A stretch of 26,462 bases of DNA from JAGVVZ01 sp964373165 (GCA_964373165.1 CAYJTF010000007.1:1-26462), one strand, 5' to 3'. Positions 13,676-21,561 are shown, counted from the first letter of the stretch. Numbers and translations are program-made. The notes: generated by a model from the letters alone, not told the origin.

Positions 13676-13686
13676 ATATTTAAATA
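13676..13686 (+). promoter_or_regulatory. TATA box before the leader repeat and 129-aa gene
   Basis: ATATTTAAATA, identical to the box of the histone gene. Expected initiation is near 13707, leaving about 87 nt of leader before the ATG at 13794. The first copy of the leader repeat lies inside this leader. The stretch 13529-13675 holds otherwise only the HAD gene's own upstream region and an unconvincing 22-codon frame at 13615. Confidence 0.55.
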
Positions 13687-13717
13687 GTACACTTTACAAG
13701 AATAAAGAACATAGAGA

Positions 13718-13776
13718 GGGTTATGATGCCGTCCCAATTCACAAGCCAATAAGCAATGTCAATTTAATTACTTCTA
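13718..13776 (+). repeat. Leader repeat, copy 1 (tiny ORF MMPSQFTSQ)
   Basis: Begins GGGTT, then ATGATGCCGTC (13723-13733), CC, AATTCA, a variable middle and ends CAATTTAATTACTTCTA (13760-13776). Copy 2 is at 14195-14256 in the same orientation. The ATG pair is preceded by GAGAGGG, a fair ribosome-binding site, and opens a 9-codon frame ending TAA at 13752. It lies in the leader of the 129-aa gene. Function unknown. Confidence 0.6.
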
Positions 13777-13793
13777 ATTCTATCTCTAATAGT

Positions 13794-14183
13794 ATGAAGG
13801 TTGTTTTTACAGCTCACTCCTCTAGAAATTCTCATCACTCAATGATGATCTGCAAATATGTTTTTGAAAAGGGACATATTCCTGTTAATCTATTCAATTT
13901 GTATGGATACTTTCTGTATGGATTGGTAGGAAAAGATAAAATATTTCGTGCTAATAATGAAATTTTAAAGAAATGTGATGAACTGTGGGTATTCGGAGAA
14001 ATCACTGAAGGCGTGCAAATAGAAATTGACCTGGCGAAAAGAGAAAACATACCAGTCAAATATTTCAAACTAATAAGAAACGGAGCTGAAAGTATAACAA
14101 TATCTGAAATTTCTGAAAAAGAAATAGAATACGATAATATTCCAGATACAGAATATCCGAGACACGACATTCATGAATTTTAA
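13794..14183 (+). CDS. Small deoxyribosyltransferase-fold (DUF4406-like) protein
   Basis: A 129-aa protein. It begins MKVVFTAHSSRNSHHSMMI and carries ILKKCDELWVFGEITEGVQI followed by EIDLAKRENIPVKYF. This pattern (DELWVFG..(S/T)EG...EI..A...PV.Y) is typical of DUF4406/DUF7768-type proteins related to nucleoside 2-deoxyribosyltransferases; the canonical Ser-Gly is Thr-Glu-Gly here. It is often phage- or nucleotide-metabolism-associated, but the substrate is unknown. No Shine-Dalgarno precedes its ATG, although a long leader with a tiny ORF does, so translation may depend on that leader. The frame is open upstream of 13794 for at least 90 nt without a start codon. Confidence 0.7.
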   Translation: MKVVFTAHSSRNSHHSMMICKYVFEKGHIPVNLFNLYGYFLYGLVGKDKIFRANNEILKKCDELWVFGEITEGVQIEIDLAKRENIPVKYFKLIRNGAESITISEISEKEIEYDNIPDTEYPRHDIHEF

Positions 14184-14194
14184 TTTTTAAGGTG

Positions 14195-14256
14195 AGGTAA
14201 TGATGCCGTCAAAATTCAATTAACAACATACAACTTCTGCAATTTGATTAGTTCTA
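14195..14256 (+). repeat. Leader repeat, copy 2 (tiny ORF MMPSKFN)
   Basis: GGTGAGGTA, then ATGATGCCGTC (14200-14210), AA, AATTCA, a middle three bases longer than copy 1, and CAATTTGATTAGTTCTA (14240-14256). The first block matches copy 1 at 17 of 19 positions and the last at 15 of 17. The ATG pair opens a 7-codon frame ending TAA at 14223 and is preceded by AAGGTGAGG, a strong ribosome-binding site. It starts 11 nt after the 129-aa gene and about 170 nt before the 76-aa gene. Confidence 0.6.
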
Positions 14257-14372
14257 CAAATTTTGAAATCCGATTTAGATTTTTCTTTAGCTTCTGAGTG
14301 AGTCTAAAGGTGTTATGACATGATGTTACTGCATATTACAATTGGAGATTAAAAAATCGGAGGTGTTAAAAA

Positions 14373-14603
14373 ATGAGCAGAGTTTACGGAATACAAATTA
14401 CTGGATTGATTAGACAAACATACACACCAGAGGAGTTAATTACAGCTTTAAATTCAGACAAATTACCAGATGAACTATTAGAAGCCATGGAACAATATGG
14501 TGTAGAAAATTTAATTACTTTGAGACCAGGAACAACTCAAAAAATAGCTCCTGGATATAGAGTGCAAAAAGTTAGAACAGATGTGGGTGATGCTACATGT
14601 TAG
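14373..14603 (+). CDS. 76-aa protein of unknown function
   Basis: The product begins MSRVYGIQITGLIRQTYTPE, then has the acidic helix EELITALNSDKLPDELLEAMEQYG, a VENLITLRPGTTQKI strand-turn and ends GDATC. It has no recognised family, no signal and no membrane segment. A strong Shine-Dalgarno sequence (GGAGGTG, 14359-14365) with a TTAAAAA spacer sets the start; the 49-aa gene has a nearly identical GGAGGTGTTA site, so both are probably well translated. The 189 nt upstream hold leader repeat copy 2 and a weak 10-codon frame at 14320. It converges on minD. Confidence 0.6.
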   Translation: MSRVYGIQITGLIRQTYTPEELITALNSDKLPDELLEAMEQYGVENLITLRPGTTQKIAPGYRVQKVRTDVGDATC

Positions 14604-14670
14604 ATTGGTAATATTTTAATCAAAATACATGTTAAATGGCAACAGAATTTAAAATTAATCAGTAGAATAG

Positions 14671-15441
14671 TTAACTCTTCAGCCAAATAAATAACCTTTC
14701 CCAAATACCTGGGTTGAAGCTTGGTGGCTGATATAACTTACCTGTTAATCTAGCAGCTAATTTTTTTATTTCAACTGCTGCTGGGGTGGTTGGACTATAT
14801 TCAAACAACAATTTCTTTTCAGCTTGTGATCTGCTCACGTTTTCATCTTCAGGAACTACTGCAATGACGGGAACGCCCATCAATTCTTCTATTTTCTGCT
14901 GATTCAATTCATAACTTTCTCCTTTGACTCTATTAAGAACTATCCCTAAAATTTTCATGTTAGAGTTTTGAGCTATTTTCACAATCTTAATTGCGTCTGT
15001 AATAGCAGAATAATTGGGGTTCGTAACAACAATAACTTCATCTGATGCGGCTAATGCAGATAAAGCTTCTTTACCCAAACCTGCTGCTCCATCAAGCAGA
15101 ATAAAATTCGCTTTTCCCAGAAGACTAAAACTAATCTCAGCTAATCTACTTGGATCGACGCCTTTCAAATCATTTAGATTCATACTTGCTGGAATAACAG
15201 CAAAACCATACGGATGAGGATAAAGTGCATTGTTAATAGGTATTTGACCTTTCAAAACATGATGTAGTGTTTGCTGAACCAAATGTAATCCTGTATGTAA
15301 TCCTAAATTAGGCGTGGTTAAATTAGCATCTATGGCTATAGTATTTTCACCGAAGTCAGCTAAAGCTGCTGATAGATTTGAAACCAATGTTGTTTTTCCA
15401 ACACCGCCTTTACCAGATAAACAGCAAATTAATCGAGTCAT
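14671..15441 (-). CDS. minD: MinD/ParA-family cell-division ATPase
   Basis: A 256-aa P-loop ATPase. The deviant Walker A motif SGKGGVGKTT is at residues 9-18, switch I is DANLTTPNLG, the Walker B/switch II region is LLDGAAGLGKE, and the adenine-binding segment is VLNRVKGESYE. The C-terminus GIWERLFIWLKS can form an amphipathic membrane-targeting helix, as in MinD. Archaeal MinD proteins bind membrane and may place division or surface machinery; no MinC or MinE partner is present here. TTATTAATATAAGG upstream on the minus strand is a plausible TATA region. It converges on the 76-aa gene. Confidence 0.88.
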   Translation of the reverse strand: MTRLICCLSGKGGVGKTTLVSNLSAALADFGENTIAIDANLTTPNLGLHTGLHLVQQTLHHVLKGQIPINNALYPHPYGFAVIPASMNLNDLKGVDPSRLAEISFSLLGKANFILLDGAAGLGKEALSALAASDEVIVVTNPNYSAITDAIKIVKIAQNSNMKILGIVLNRVKGESYELNQQKIEELMGVPVIAVVPEDENVSRSQAEKKLLFEYSPTTPAAVEIKKLAARLTGKLYQPPSFNPGIWERLFIWLKS

Positions 15442-15622
15442 CTAAATCATATTTACCTTATATTAATAAAAGGTTAAGTTTAGCACGCTTATAGGTAATT
15501 TCTCAAACTTTAATAAAAACAGAATTTAAGAATTTTTATGCGATCATTCCAAAACTTTTCTTTTTTGTTTCGGTTAATCTGAAAATTTTCTCCAATTCAC
15601 AGCAATAATTTAGTCTCAGAAT

Positions 15623-16384
15623 CTAAATAAAATTGTAAAATTCTTTGATTGAACTAATCCTTAAAGTCGGCTTCAATTTATCCGGAATTTTTTTATTCTT
15701 AGAAGTAATCAGCACAGAAAAACATTTCAATTTTTTCGCAAATGCGACATCTGATTCTATACTATCACCGATCATCACAGTTCTTCTAGGATTTTTTATT
15801 TTTTCCAACGTTGCTCTAACTGTATAATCAGATGGTTTACCGAAGTTTATCATTTCTTTTTGTGTCGCATGTCGTATACCAGCAGCAATAGAACTCGTAC
15901 CGGCAATAATTCTATTTTTCTCAAATCTTAATCTGCCTAAACTACATGTGATTAACTTGGCACTATTCAAAACAGCATTTATTGCTAGGCTCAATTTATT
16001 GTAATTGAAGTTAAAATCATCGGCAATAATGACATAATCCACCGGTAACCTGCTTTTCAATTCTATTCCAAATTTTTTAAGATCTGATTTCAATCCATCG
16101 CCAAAGGCTAACACTTTTATCTTCTTGTTTTTGAAATGGTTTGAAATAACATAGCCCGGATTTATGATTTGATCTGGTTTTGTTTCAATTCCTAAACTGG
16201 TCAAATGTCTGGCTAAACCAATTTGTGATTTAGCCGTGCTGTCAGTCAAATATAAGATCTGTTTGCCGTCACTAATTAGTCTTCGTATAACTTTCTTCGA
16301 GCCGTCTAGTAAATCTGGCCACAAAGTCAATGTATTGTCGATATCAAATAAGAATGTATCACAGTCTCGAAAATCCATAACCAT
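15623..16384 (-). CDS. NagD-like HAD-IIA phosphatase
   Basis: A 253-aa HAD hydrolase with a C2-type cap. Motif I is FLFDIDNTLT (residues 11-20), motif II LYLTDST, motif III FGKPSDY and motif IV MIGDSIESDVAFAKK. NagD/4-nitrophenylphosphatase-type enzymes dephosphorylate nucleoside or sugar monophosphates; substrate here unknown. ATG codons at 16384 and 16378 both fit. ACTTTATATTT on the minus strand about 25 nt upstream suggests a leaderless start. It is the third HAD phosphatase in the window. The 181 nt downstream to minD hold no supported gene. Confidence 0.85.
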   Translation of the reverse strand: MVMDFRDCDTFLFDIDNTLTLWPDLLDGSKKVIRRLISDGKQILYLTDSTAKSQIGLARHLTSLGIETKPDQIINPGYVISNHFKNKKIKVLAFGDGLKSDLKKFGIELKSRLPVDYVIIADDFNFNYNKLSLAINAVLNSAKLITCSLGRLRFEKNRIIAGTSSIAAGIRHATQKEMINFGKPSDYTVRATLEKIKNPRRTVMIGDSIESDVAFAKKLKCFSVLITSKNKKIPDKLKPTLRISSIKEFYNFI

Positions 16385-16425
16385 TAATTTTTTTTAGGAA
16401 ATATAAAGTATAATCATTAGATGAT

Positions 16426-17115
16426 CTAAATCACTATATTAACTCCATTTAATTTCATTTTACTTACGGTTCCTTGGATTACTATATTACCACCTATCTG
16501 ACCTATAGACCCATCAAAATTATACAACTCCAATCTATCATTTTTTAACAAAGGTGACATGCCTTTCAGCCCGGTCCATTTCAATGACCCTGATATATCT
16601 TGGAATGCGATTATATTCTTCTTTACACTACTCAAAGAGAATGAGACTGGATATCCAGAAACAGAAAACGATATACCTGTTTTGTTGAAACCGAAATCAC
16701 CTAATGTTAACTGGTTTGTTTTTCCTGATATAGCAATCAAATCGTTAGAGAACAATACTGTACCAGACATATCATCTGCACGAACCGAAAGAGGGTTACT
16801 AGAAAAAGTAACACCAGAACCGTCCATGGAAATTGAAGACGGGACAACTATTGCTTCAAAATCATCACCTTTTAAATCAAACGATTGTCCGCTCATGCTG
16901 ATTGAGTTAACGTCCGATATTGTTATTGATAACTTCGATCCTTCAAATGGTTTTATCACTTTACCTTTTACAGCAATACCTTTCAAAAAATATCCTATCT
17001 TTTTGAAATGATCGTCCAAATATTTGGCTCTAAATTCTTTTCCTTTAGGAACAAAAAGTAGAATACCAACTAATAGCAAAACAATAACAATTACGACCAA
17101 TGCTTTCTGCTCCAT
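16426..17115 (-). CDS. Membrane-anchored beta-rich protein, unknown function
   Basis: A 229-aa protein with an N-terminal membrane anchor (KALVVIVIVLLLVGILLFV, residues 4-22) and a long exterior part made of short alternating hydrophobic strands rich in Ser, Gly and Asp (for example ISMSGQSFDLKGDDFEAIVV). The regular strand pattern suggests a beta-helix or beta-sandwich, loosely like AsmA/LptC-type folds, but no family motif is visible. It contains no Cys. It is divergent from the DUF1512 gene, with 72 nt between starts that hold an AT-rich inverted repeat. Its stop lies 41 nt from the start of the NagD-like gene, which is transcribed in the same direction. Confidence 0.65.
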   Translation of the reverse strand: MEQKALVVIVIVLLLVGILLFVPKGKEFRAKYLDDHFKKIGYFLKGIAVKGKVIKPFEGSKLSITISDVNSISMSGQSFDLKGDDFEAIVVPSSISMDGSGVTFSSNPLSVRADDMSGTVLFSNDLIAISGKTNQLTLGDFGFNKTGISFSVSGYPVSFSLSSVKKNIIAFQDISGSLKWTGLKGMSPLLKNDRLELYNFDGSIGQIGGNIVIQGTVSKMKLNGVNIVI

Positions 17116-17131
17116 TCTAACCTATTAATTT

Positions 17132-17171
17132 ATAGTATATCTACGATATATTTATATAACTTATATACTAT
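17132..17171. promoter_or_regulatory. Inverted repeat around a divergent promoter
   Basis: ATAGTATAT (17132-17140) and ATATACTAT (17163-17171) are perfect 9-bp arms 22 bp apart, enclosing ATATATTTATATAA, the probable TATA box of the DUF1512 gene about 28 nt before its ATG at 17188. The arms could be a regulator site, but such AT-only palindromes arise easily in this composition. Confidence 0.3.
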
Positions 17172-17187
17172 GTTTTATGTGATTATC

Positions 17188-18399
17188 ATGGAAAACCTTC
17201 TTGCAAATGTTTCACAATGGGGAAATGGCTTTATAGGCCAAGTATTAAGTCTAGTCGTTATGATAATTTTCTTCTCATTATATTCAAGAATAATGGTGCA
17301 ACAAATAATGGTGAAACTAGAAAGGAGCGCTTTGACATTAGAAGAGATGTCATCACAAGCAGAGAAACATGTCTTGAAAAGAATTAAAAAGAAGATGGAT
17401 AAAAAAACGCATCAGAGCATAAAGAATTTCCTAGAATTTTTTGTCATACCTCCGGTCGATTTGGATCCACAGGGTGTAATGAAAAAACTCGAGCATATAA
17501 TAGATCACGAGAAATATAGATTCAAATATTTCGTCAATGAAGTTTCTCCGGAATCAAATGAGGAAAATAAAGCAAACATCATGATGGGTTTATCTGGAGC
17601 GATGAATCTTTACCAGTTAACGAAAATTGTAAGACATTTTGTTGAATTAATTAAAAAAACTAAAAGCATAAACCTGGCATTTTTAATTCAAATGCAATTG
17701 CCATTTATTGAAAGAATGGCTAAAGCACTTCTTCATGGAACAGAAGCTTTGGCGAACGGATGGGTAATAGGGGATGGTATAGGACCATATGTTGCTGCCA
17801 ATCTTATTGAAAATTCGAAAACTGAGGTTATAGACGATGAAACTGTTATAGCTAGAAAAAAAATCAAAAACAGGAATGTTATCATAATGAAAGCAAGAGG
17901 ACCTGGTGGCAGAACTGGAAATCCTGGAAAGGTTTTGCAAAAAATTTCGAAAAAAGAGAAAATAGCTAAAATAATTTCCATAGATGCTGCGGCGAAATTA
18001 GAAGGTGAGAAAACTGGAACAATAGCCGAGGGGGTTGGAGTTGCAATGGGAGGAGTAGGCGTGGAAAGATATCAAATTGAAGAGGTGGCGATCAATAATA
18101 AAATTCCTTTAGATTCTGTTATCGTCAAAATGAGTGGAGAAGAGGCCATAATGCCAATGAGAAGACCCATAAGAGACGCTACAAGAAAGGTAACTGAACT
18201 TGTCGAAAGAACCGTGGAAAGAACCGTGGATAACGGAACAATAGTTGTTATTGGCGTTGGAAACACCAGTGGTGTCGGAAACAATAAAAAACAACTTTCA
18301 GATTCGGACAAGATAATATCAGCCAACATTAAAAAAATGGCCTTAAGAGCGAAAATGAGAAAAAAGAAATTCAAATGGCCTTTCGACTTTGGATTTTAA
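17188..18399 (+). CDS. DUF1512 archaeal membrane-associated protein
   Basis: A 403-aa protein of the archaea-specific DUF1512 family, function unknown. An N-terminal membrane helix (FIGQVLSLVVMIIFFSLYS) is followed by a basic helical region, then a globular domain with NGWVIGDGIGPYVAANLI, VIIMKARGPGGRTGNPGKVL, IAEGVGVAMGGVGVERYQIE and GTIVVIGVGNTSGVGNNKK. The Gly-rich loops suggest binding of a nucleotide or phosphate (inference). The C-terminus is very basic (KMRKKKFKWPFDFGF). The ATG at 17188 was chosen by distance to the TATA box; an ATG at 17170 would add six residues. The stop overlaps a 57-aa ORF on the other strand by four bases. Confidence 0.85.
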   Translation: MENLLANVSQWGNGFIGQVLSLVVMIIFFSLYSRIMVQQIMVKLERSALTLEEMSSQAEKHVLKRIKKKMDKKTHQSIKNFLEFFVIPPVDLDPQGVMKKLEHIIDHEKYRFKYFVNEVSPESNEENKANIMMGLSGAMNLYQLTKIVRHFVELIKKTKSINLAFLIQMQLPFIERMAKALLHGTEALANGWVIGDGIGPYVAANLIENSKTEVIDDETVIARKKIKNRNVIIMKARGPGGRTGNPGKVLQKISKKEKIAKIISIDAAAKLEGEKTGTIAEGVGVAMGGVGVERYQIEEVAINNKIPLDSVIVKMSGEEAIMPMRRPIRDATRKVTELVERTVERTVDNGTIVVIGVGNTSGVGNNKKQLSDSDKIISANIKKMALRAKMRKKKFKWPFDFGF

Positions 18400-18569
18400 C
18401 TTGTTCTTCTATACATTGTAAAACCTGTAAGATCATCTCTATCATGATAATGTCCTATATTCCTAATATGATAATACGCATGCAGTAAATTTTCAGCGAG
18501 TTGAAAGCCGTACATTTCTATATATGACGGTATTAAAATCAGACGCATCAATAATCCGTCCATAATCAT
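18396..18569 (-). CDS. 57-aa protein convergent with DUF1512
   Basis: The 57-codon frame begins MIMDGLLMRLILIPSYIEMY and continues GFQLAENLLHAYYHIRNIGH with a charged, His-rich end HYHDRDDLTGFTMYRRTS. No family was recognised. Support is the long open frame in AT-rich DNA, protein-like composition, a TTTATTTG box about 15-20 nt upstream on the minus strand, and the fact that it exactly fills the gap between DUF1512 and thymidylate kinase. A second ATG at 18563 is possible. It may be a small helical protein; the evidence is moderate. Confidence 0.5.
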   Translation of the reverse strand: MIMDGLLMRLILIPSYIEMYGFQLAENLLHAYYHIRNIGHYHDRDDLTGFTMYRRTS

Positions 18570-18607
18570 AAATGAACAAATAAATTCTTAAAATCAAATT
18601 ATCATTC

Positions 18608-19270
18608 ATGAAAAGAGGCGTGTTCATCGACATCGAAGGCATAGATTCTTCTGGTAAACACACTCAAGCTGAAATGCTCAAAAACGTCTTAGAAAAAATG
18701 GGCATAAAGGTATCATTATATGCTTTTCCTGCTTATGAAACAACTTTCGGAAAACTTGTGGCTGCTCATCTCCGAGGAGAGTTTTGGAAATTGCAAGAAG
18801 TCATTCCTGAAATTGCGTGTATGTTGTATGCAATGGACAGATACCAATTTAAAGAAGAGATAAAAAAGAAACTGGGGAAAGGAGAAGTGGTTATAACTGA
18901 CAGGTTTACTCCTTCCGCCATGGCATATCATGGTGTGATGGTTAAAGATAGTATGAAGCTGGTTAAGTGGGTAAAAGAAATTGAATCAAGAATGATCCAG
19001 CCGGATGTAGTGATTTTTCTCGACGTAACAGTAGAAGCTACGCAGGAATTGATAGAAAAAAGGAAAGGCAAAGATTATTTAAAAAATATGCCTAAGGATA
19101 TATACGAAAATAAAATAGAATTCCAAAAAAAGGTAAGGCGAATGTATTTAGATATTTCTGAAAGAGAGAAAAACTGGAAAATAATTAATTGTGTTGACGA
19201 AAATAGTAAAATTAGAAATGCTGAAGATATTCATAATGAAATAATGAAAAAAATAAGACAATTTTTATAG
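18608..19270 (+). CDS. tmk: Thymidylate kinase
   Basis: A 220-aa dTMP kinase converting dTMP to dTDP. The P-loop is EGIDSSGKHTQ; the residue after Lys is His instead of Ser/Thr, with the Thr one place later. The DR motif is ITDRFTPSAMAYHG, and the substrate-binding and LID regions include FLDVTVEATQELIEKRKGKD and QKKVRRMYLDIS. ATG follows an AATAAATTCTTAAAAT stretch about 25 nt upstream, so the transcript may be leaderless. The thyA gene at 19936-21462, on the opposite strand, supplies its substrate. Length is typical. Confidence 0.9.
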   Translation: MKRGVFIDIEGIDSSGKHTQAEMLKNVLEKMGIKVSLYAFPAYETTFGKLVAAHLRGEFWKLQEVIPEIACMLYAMDRYQFKEEIKKKLGKGEVVITDRFTPSAMAYHGVMVKDSMKLVKWVKEIESRMIQPDVVIFLDVTVEATQELIEKRKGKDYLKNMPKDIYENKIEFQKKVRRMYLDISEREKNWKIINCVDENSKIRNAEDIHNEIMKKIRQFL

Positions 19271-19281
19271 AAACTAGCATG

Positions 19282-19875
19282 TTATCCAAAATAATATTCC
19301 AAATCTCGTGAATCGGTCTCAATGGTTTCTGAGACAACCAAATTTCTTCTAATTCTATTTGATTCCATTATTGAATACAATGACTCAAAAATACCGTATA
19401 GCACGCCAATTAATGCATAAGCAAAGTTCCTCGTTAACGAAAATCCGAGAATTCCTATGTTAATCCCCTCTTCAGCGGATGTTTTAAGTATTTCTTTCGG
19501 GTTTCTAGAATATTTCATCTGATTTCCTAGGTGTGACAGCATTAACAAAGTCCTTCTTTCTTCTTCAGAAAGAGTTTTCCAATCTTTTGATTGCTGATGA
19601 ATCAAATGATTCATGGATTTAATACCAAAATTTAATAGACCTGTGATAGCACCTGTATACAGTCCACTGACAGGGTCTCCGTATGTTAATCCCAAAACAC
19701 CGCCCATGCTTGTCAGTAATAATTCTTCTCTTACAAAACCCCACAAATATTCGATGGCATGGTTACGTCTATAATTAGAATCTCGTACCTCACAAATAGC
19801 ATGTCGATAAGCAGTAACTCTATAATCTTTAGGTATAGCGCCGGCATTCTGGCGAACAATATCTATATATGACAC
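19282..19875 (-). CDS. Small membrane-associated protein, unknown function
   Basis: A 197-aa protein with no recognised family. It has a polar, Arg-rich N-terminus, two hydrophobic Gly-rich segments in LTSMGGVLGLTYGDPVSGLY and TGAITGLLNFGI, a charged middle (KDWKTLSEEERRTLLML), and another pair of hydrophobic stretches (GINIGILGFSLTRNFAYALI, GVLYGIFESLYSI). The glycine-zipper look (GxxxG) suggests helices packing in a membrane or a channel-like oligomer (inference). The start is GTG, selected by the Shine-Dalgarno sequence GGAGG nine bases upstream. It converges on tmk with 11 nt between stops and follows thyA on the same strand after about 60 nt. Confidence 0.6.
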   Translation of the reverse strand: MSYIDIVRQNAGAIPKDYRVTAYRHAICEVRDSNYRRNHAIEYLWGFVREELLLTSMGGVLGLTYGDPVSGLYTGAITGLLNFGIKSMNHLIHQQSKDWKTLSEEERRTLLMLSHLGNQMKYSRNPKEILKTSAEEGINIGILGFSLTRNFAYALIGVLYGIFESLYSIMESNRIRRNLVVSETIETDSRDLEYYFG

Positions 19876-19935
19876 TATCGAATTCCTCCAAATTTACAAT
19901 CATTAATTTAAAGATACAAGAAAATAACAAAACAA

Positions 19936-21462
19936 CTATTTATTAATTTTATCAAAGTCTAGTTTTTTATCCTGCTTGAATTCCAAACCCAGTTTCATGG
20001 CTATCTCTGCTCTTTGAAGTTGTCTGGCTATATCCATGTAATGATCGGCCCTAGAAAGCAAATCTAGTTTAGCGATCTTTAGGCATAGCTCTTTTGCAGA
20101 AGATCCTTCTAATGTCATCAATATCTCCCCGGTGGGCGATATTAGATCTACTGATAATTTACTGTTAATTATATTAACTACTGCATTGCCTCTGGGATCA
20201 GCATCTGTCTTTTCGTTGAATACCAGTGAAATAGGCTGTTCCCATATATGACATTTCACAAGTTTCTTTGCATTTTCCCAGTCTTCCTCATATATGTGTG
20301 CTGAGTTAGAAGTGATTGATAGTTTGCCTAATTTCATCTTCAACTCGTTTGCTATTTCCGCTTGCACTGCCCTTAAACCAAAAGCATTCAGCAAACCTGC
20401 TTTAAACATATCATGACTTCTGACAGTAGCAAATAGATGAATCTTGCCCTCGTTCTGTAATATCTGAATCTGTGTTAAGCATGCGGGCGATTTTTCAGTC
20501 TGGTCTTCCAAAGGATACCACAATGTTGCGACAGCCCTTCTGCTCACTTCACATTCTCTTATTTTGTTAATCAGAAATCTTATCTGGTCTACTTGTTTTC
20601 CAGATTCGGTTGGGTATGCCCTCAACCTTTGCCCATAAGTATAAACTGTTCCCTCTGGAAGCTTCGATTCAAAAAACACTCTTTTTATATATTCATGTAT
20701 TGTCTCTTTCGACTCTATCCCTATTACATGTCTCAATTCATTAGGCCAGTCAGGTATGAAAGGATTCTCGATATCTTCATCTTCTGAAACCCAAGTCAGT
20801 ACCGCCAACTCTTTCATCTCGTTTCCATATTCTGTCTTCTTGACTGCCCCATACCTGACGATTCTATCAATTGCTCTTATCCAAGCATCCACTACTTTTG
20901 TGCCATGAACAGTCCATCCAACTTCCTCTGATGGTAATGCTGAATCTGTCTCTCTCTGATAAACCGGGAAATTGGTAGGATTCATGTAGGGTCGTTTAAT
21001 CTCTAATTTGGATATAAAATCTAAAACTTGTGGGAGTTCCATATCACTCACGTCTATCAGTTTCACATTTTCGACGACTTTTCTAATAATAGAGAAATCC
21101 ATATTTTCGTGCAAGCGAAAATTTATTTTATTAACAAAACCATCATCGCTTACCCCATTTTCCCATAAATTTACTAATACATCCCACCCAGATCTTCCTT
21201 GCGGTGTTTTAGACAAATTACCTTTGCCCCATATCAAAAGACTATTTATTTGCGGGTTCAAGCAAAGATTCCTAAGCATTATATTTACTCCCTCTTTGCT
21301 GTATAAAGTCCCTATTATCGCACAAGCGTTAAGAAGCTGCGATGCTTGCTTTATCACTATATTTGGATCACTCCAAATTGTGCACAGACCAACATGATTC
21401 CCATTTCCTAAAGTGATCTTATATTTTTCCGGAAGGTATAGATTATCGGGGTGGATCGACAT
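19936..21462 (-). CDS. thyA: Thymidylate synthase with N-terminal DUF4346/MtrA-like domain
   Basis: A 508-aa fusion from the ATG at 21462. Residues about 25-170 match DUF4346/MtrA-type sequences: LLNACAIIGTLYSKEGVNIM, LRNLCLNPQINSLLIWGKGN, then GVSDDGF. The C-terminal part is thymidylate synthase (dUMP to dTMP): a Cys in SPACLTQIQ as nucleophile, RSHDMFKAGLLNAFGL (the RS.D and Asn positions) and SNSAHIYEEDW (the H.Y motif). In MtrA the related domain carries a corrinoid and works with tetrahydromethanopterin; here it may help bind a folate or pterin cofactor (inference). TTG at 21477 is an alternative start. It is divergent from L10e and 666 nt from tmk. Confidence 0.85.
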   Translation of the reverse strand: MSIHPDNLYLPEKYKITLGNGNHVGLCTIWSDPNIVIKQASQLLNACAIIGTLYSKEGVNIMLRNLCLNPQINSLLIWGKGNLSKTPQGRSGWDVLVNLWENGVSDDGFVNKINFRLHENMDFSIIRKVVENVKLIDVSDMELPQVLDFISKLEIKRPYMNPTNFPVYQRETDSALPSEEVGWTVHGTKVVDAWIRAIDRIVRYGAVKKTEYGNEMKELAVLTWVSEDEDIENPFIPDWPNELRHVIGIESKETIHEYIKRVFFESKLPEGTVYTYGQRLRAYPTESGKQVDQIRFLINKIRECEVSRRAVATLWYPLEDQTEKSPACLTQIQILQNEGKIHLFATVRSHDMFKAGLLNAFGLRAVQAEIANELKMKLGKLSITSNSAHIYEEDWENAKKLVKCHIWEQPISLVFNEKTDADPRGNAVVNIINSKLSVDLISPTGEILMTLEGSSAKELCLKIAKLDLLSRADHYMDIARQLQRAEIAMKLGLEFKQDKKLDFDKINK

Positions 21463-21561
21463 GAAATCACTTAACAATTATAGAAAATATCGAAATCAAA
21501 TTATAAAAACAAACTATGGATAAGTTTAAAAATTATATCCTTCTATTAATAAAGGATAATC

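Noticed and set aside
13615..13683. 22-codon frame MKELFGLVGHHIHSIFLGEQ... with a TATA-like region upstream
   Set aside because: Too short, spacing to the TATA-like box is poor, and its stop lies in the next gene's TATA box; could be chance.
13718..14256. Leader repeats as C/D box small RNAs (ATGATGC resembles box C)
   Set aside because: No matching CTGA box D at a suitable distance in either copy.
14320..14352. 10-codon frame MMLLHITIGD before the 76-aa gene
   Set aside because: Some resemblance to the tiny ORFs of the leader repeat in the ATGATG start, but no wider sequence match and no independent support.
15530..15622. Minus-strand frame reading LEKIFRLTETKKKSFGMIA between the NagD-like gene and minD
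   Set aside because: Protein-like but bounded by stops, only about 27 codons and without ATG or ribosome site; perhaps decayed coding DNA.
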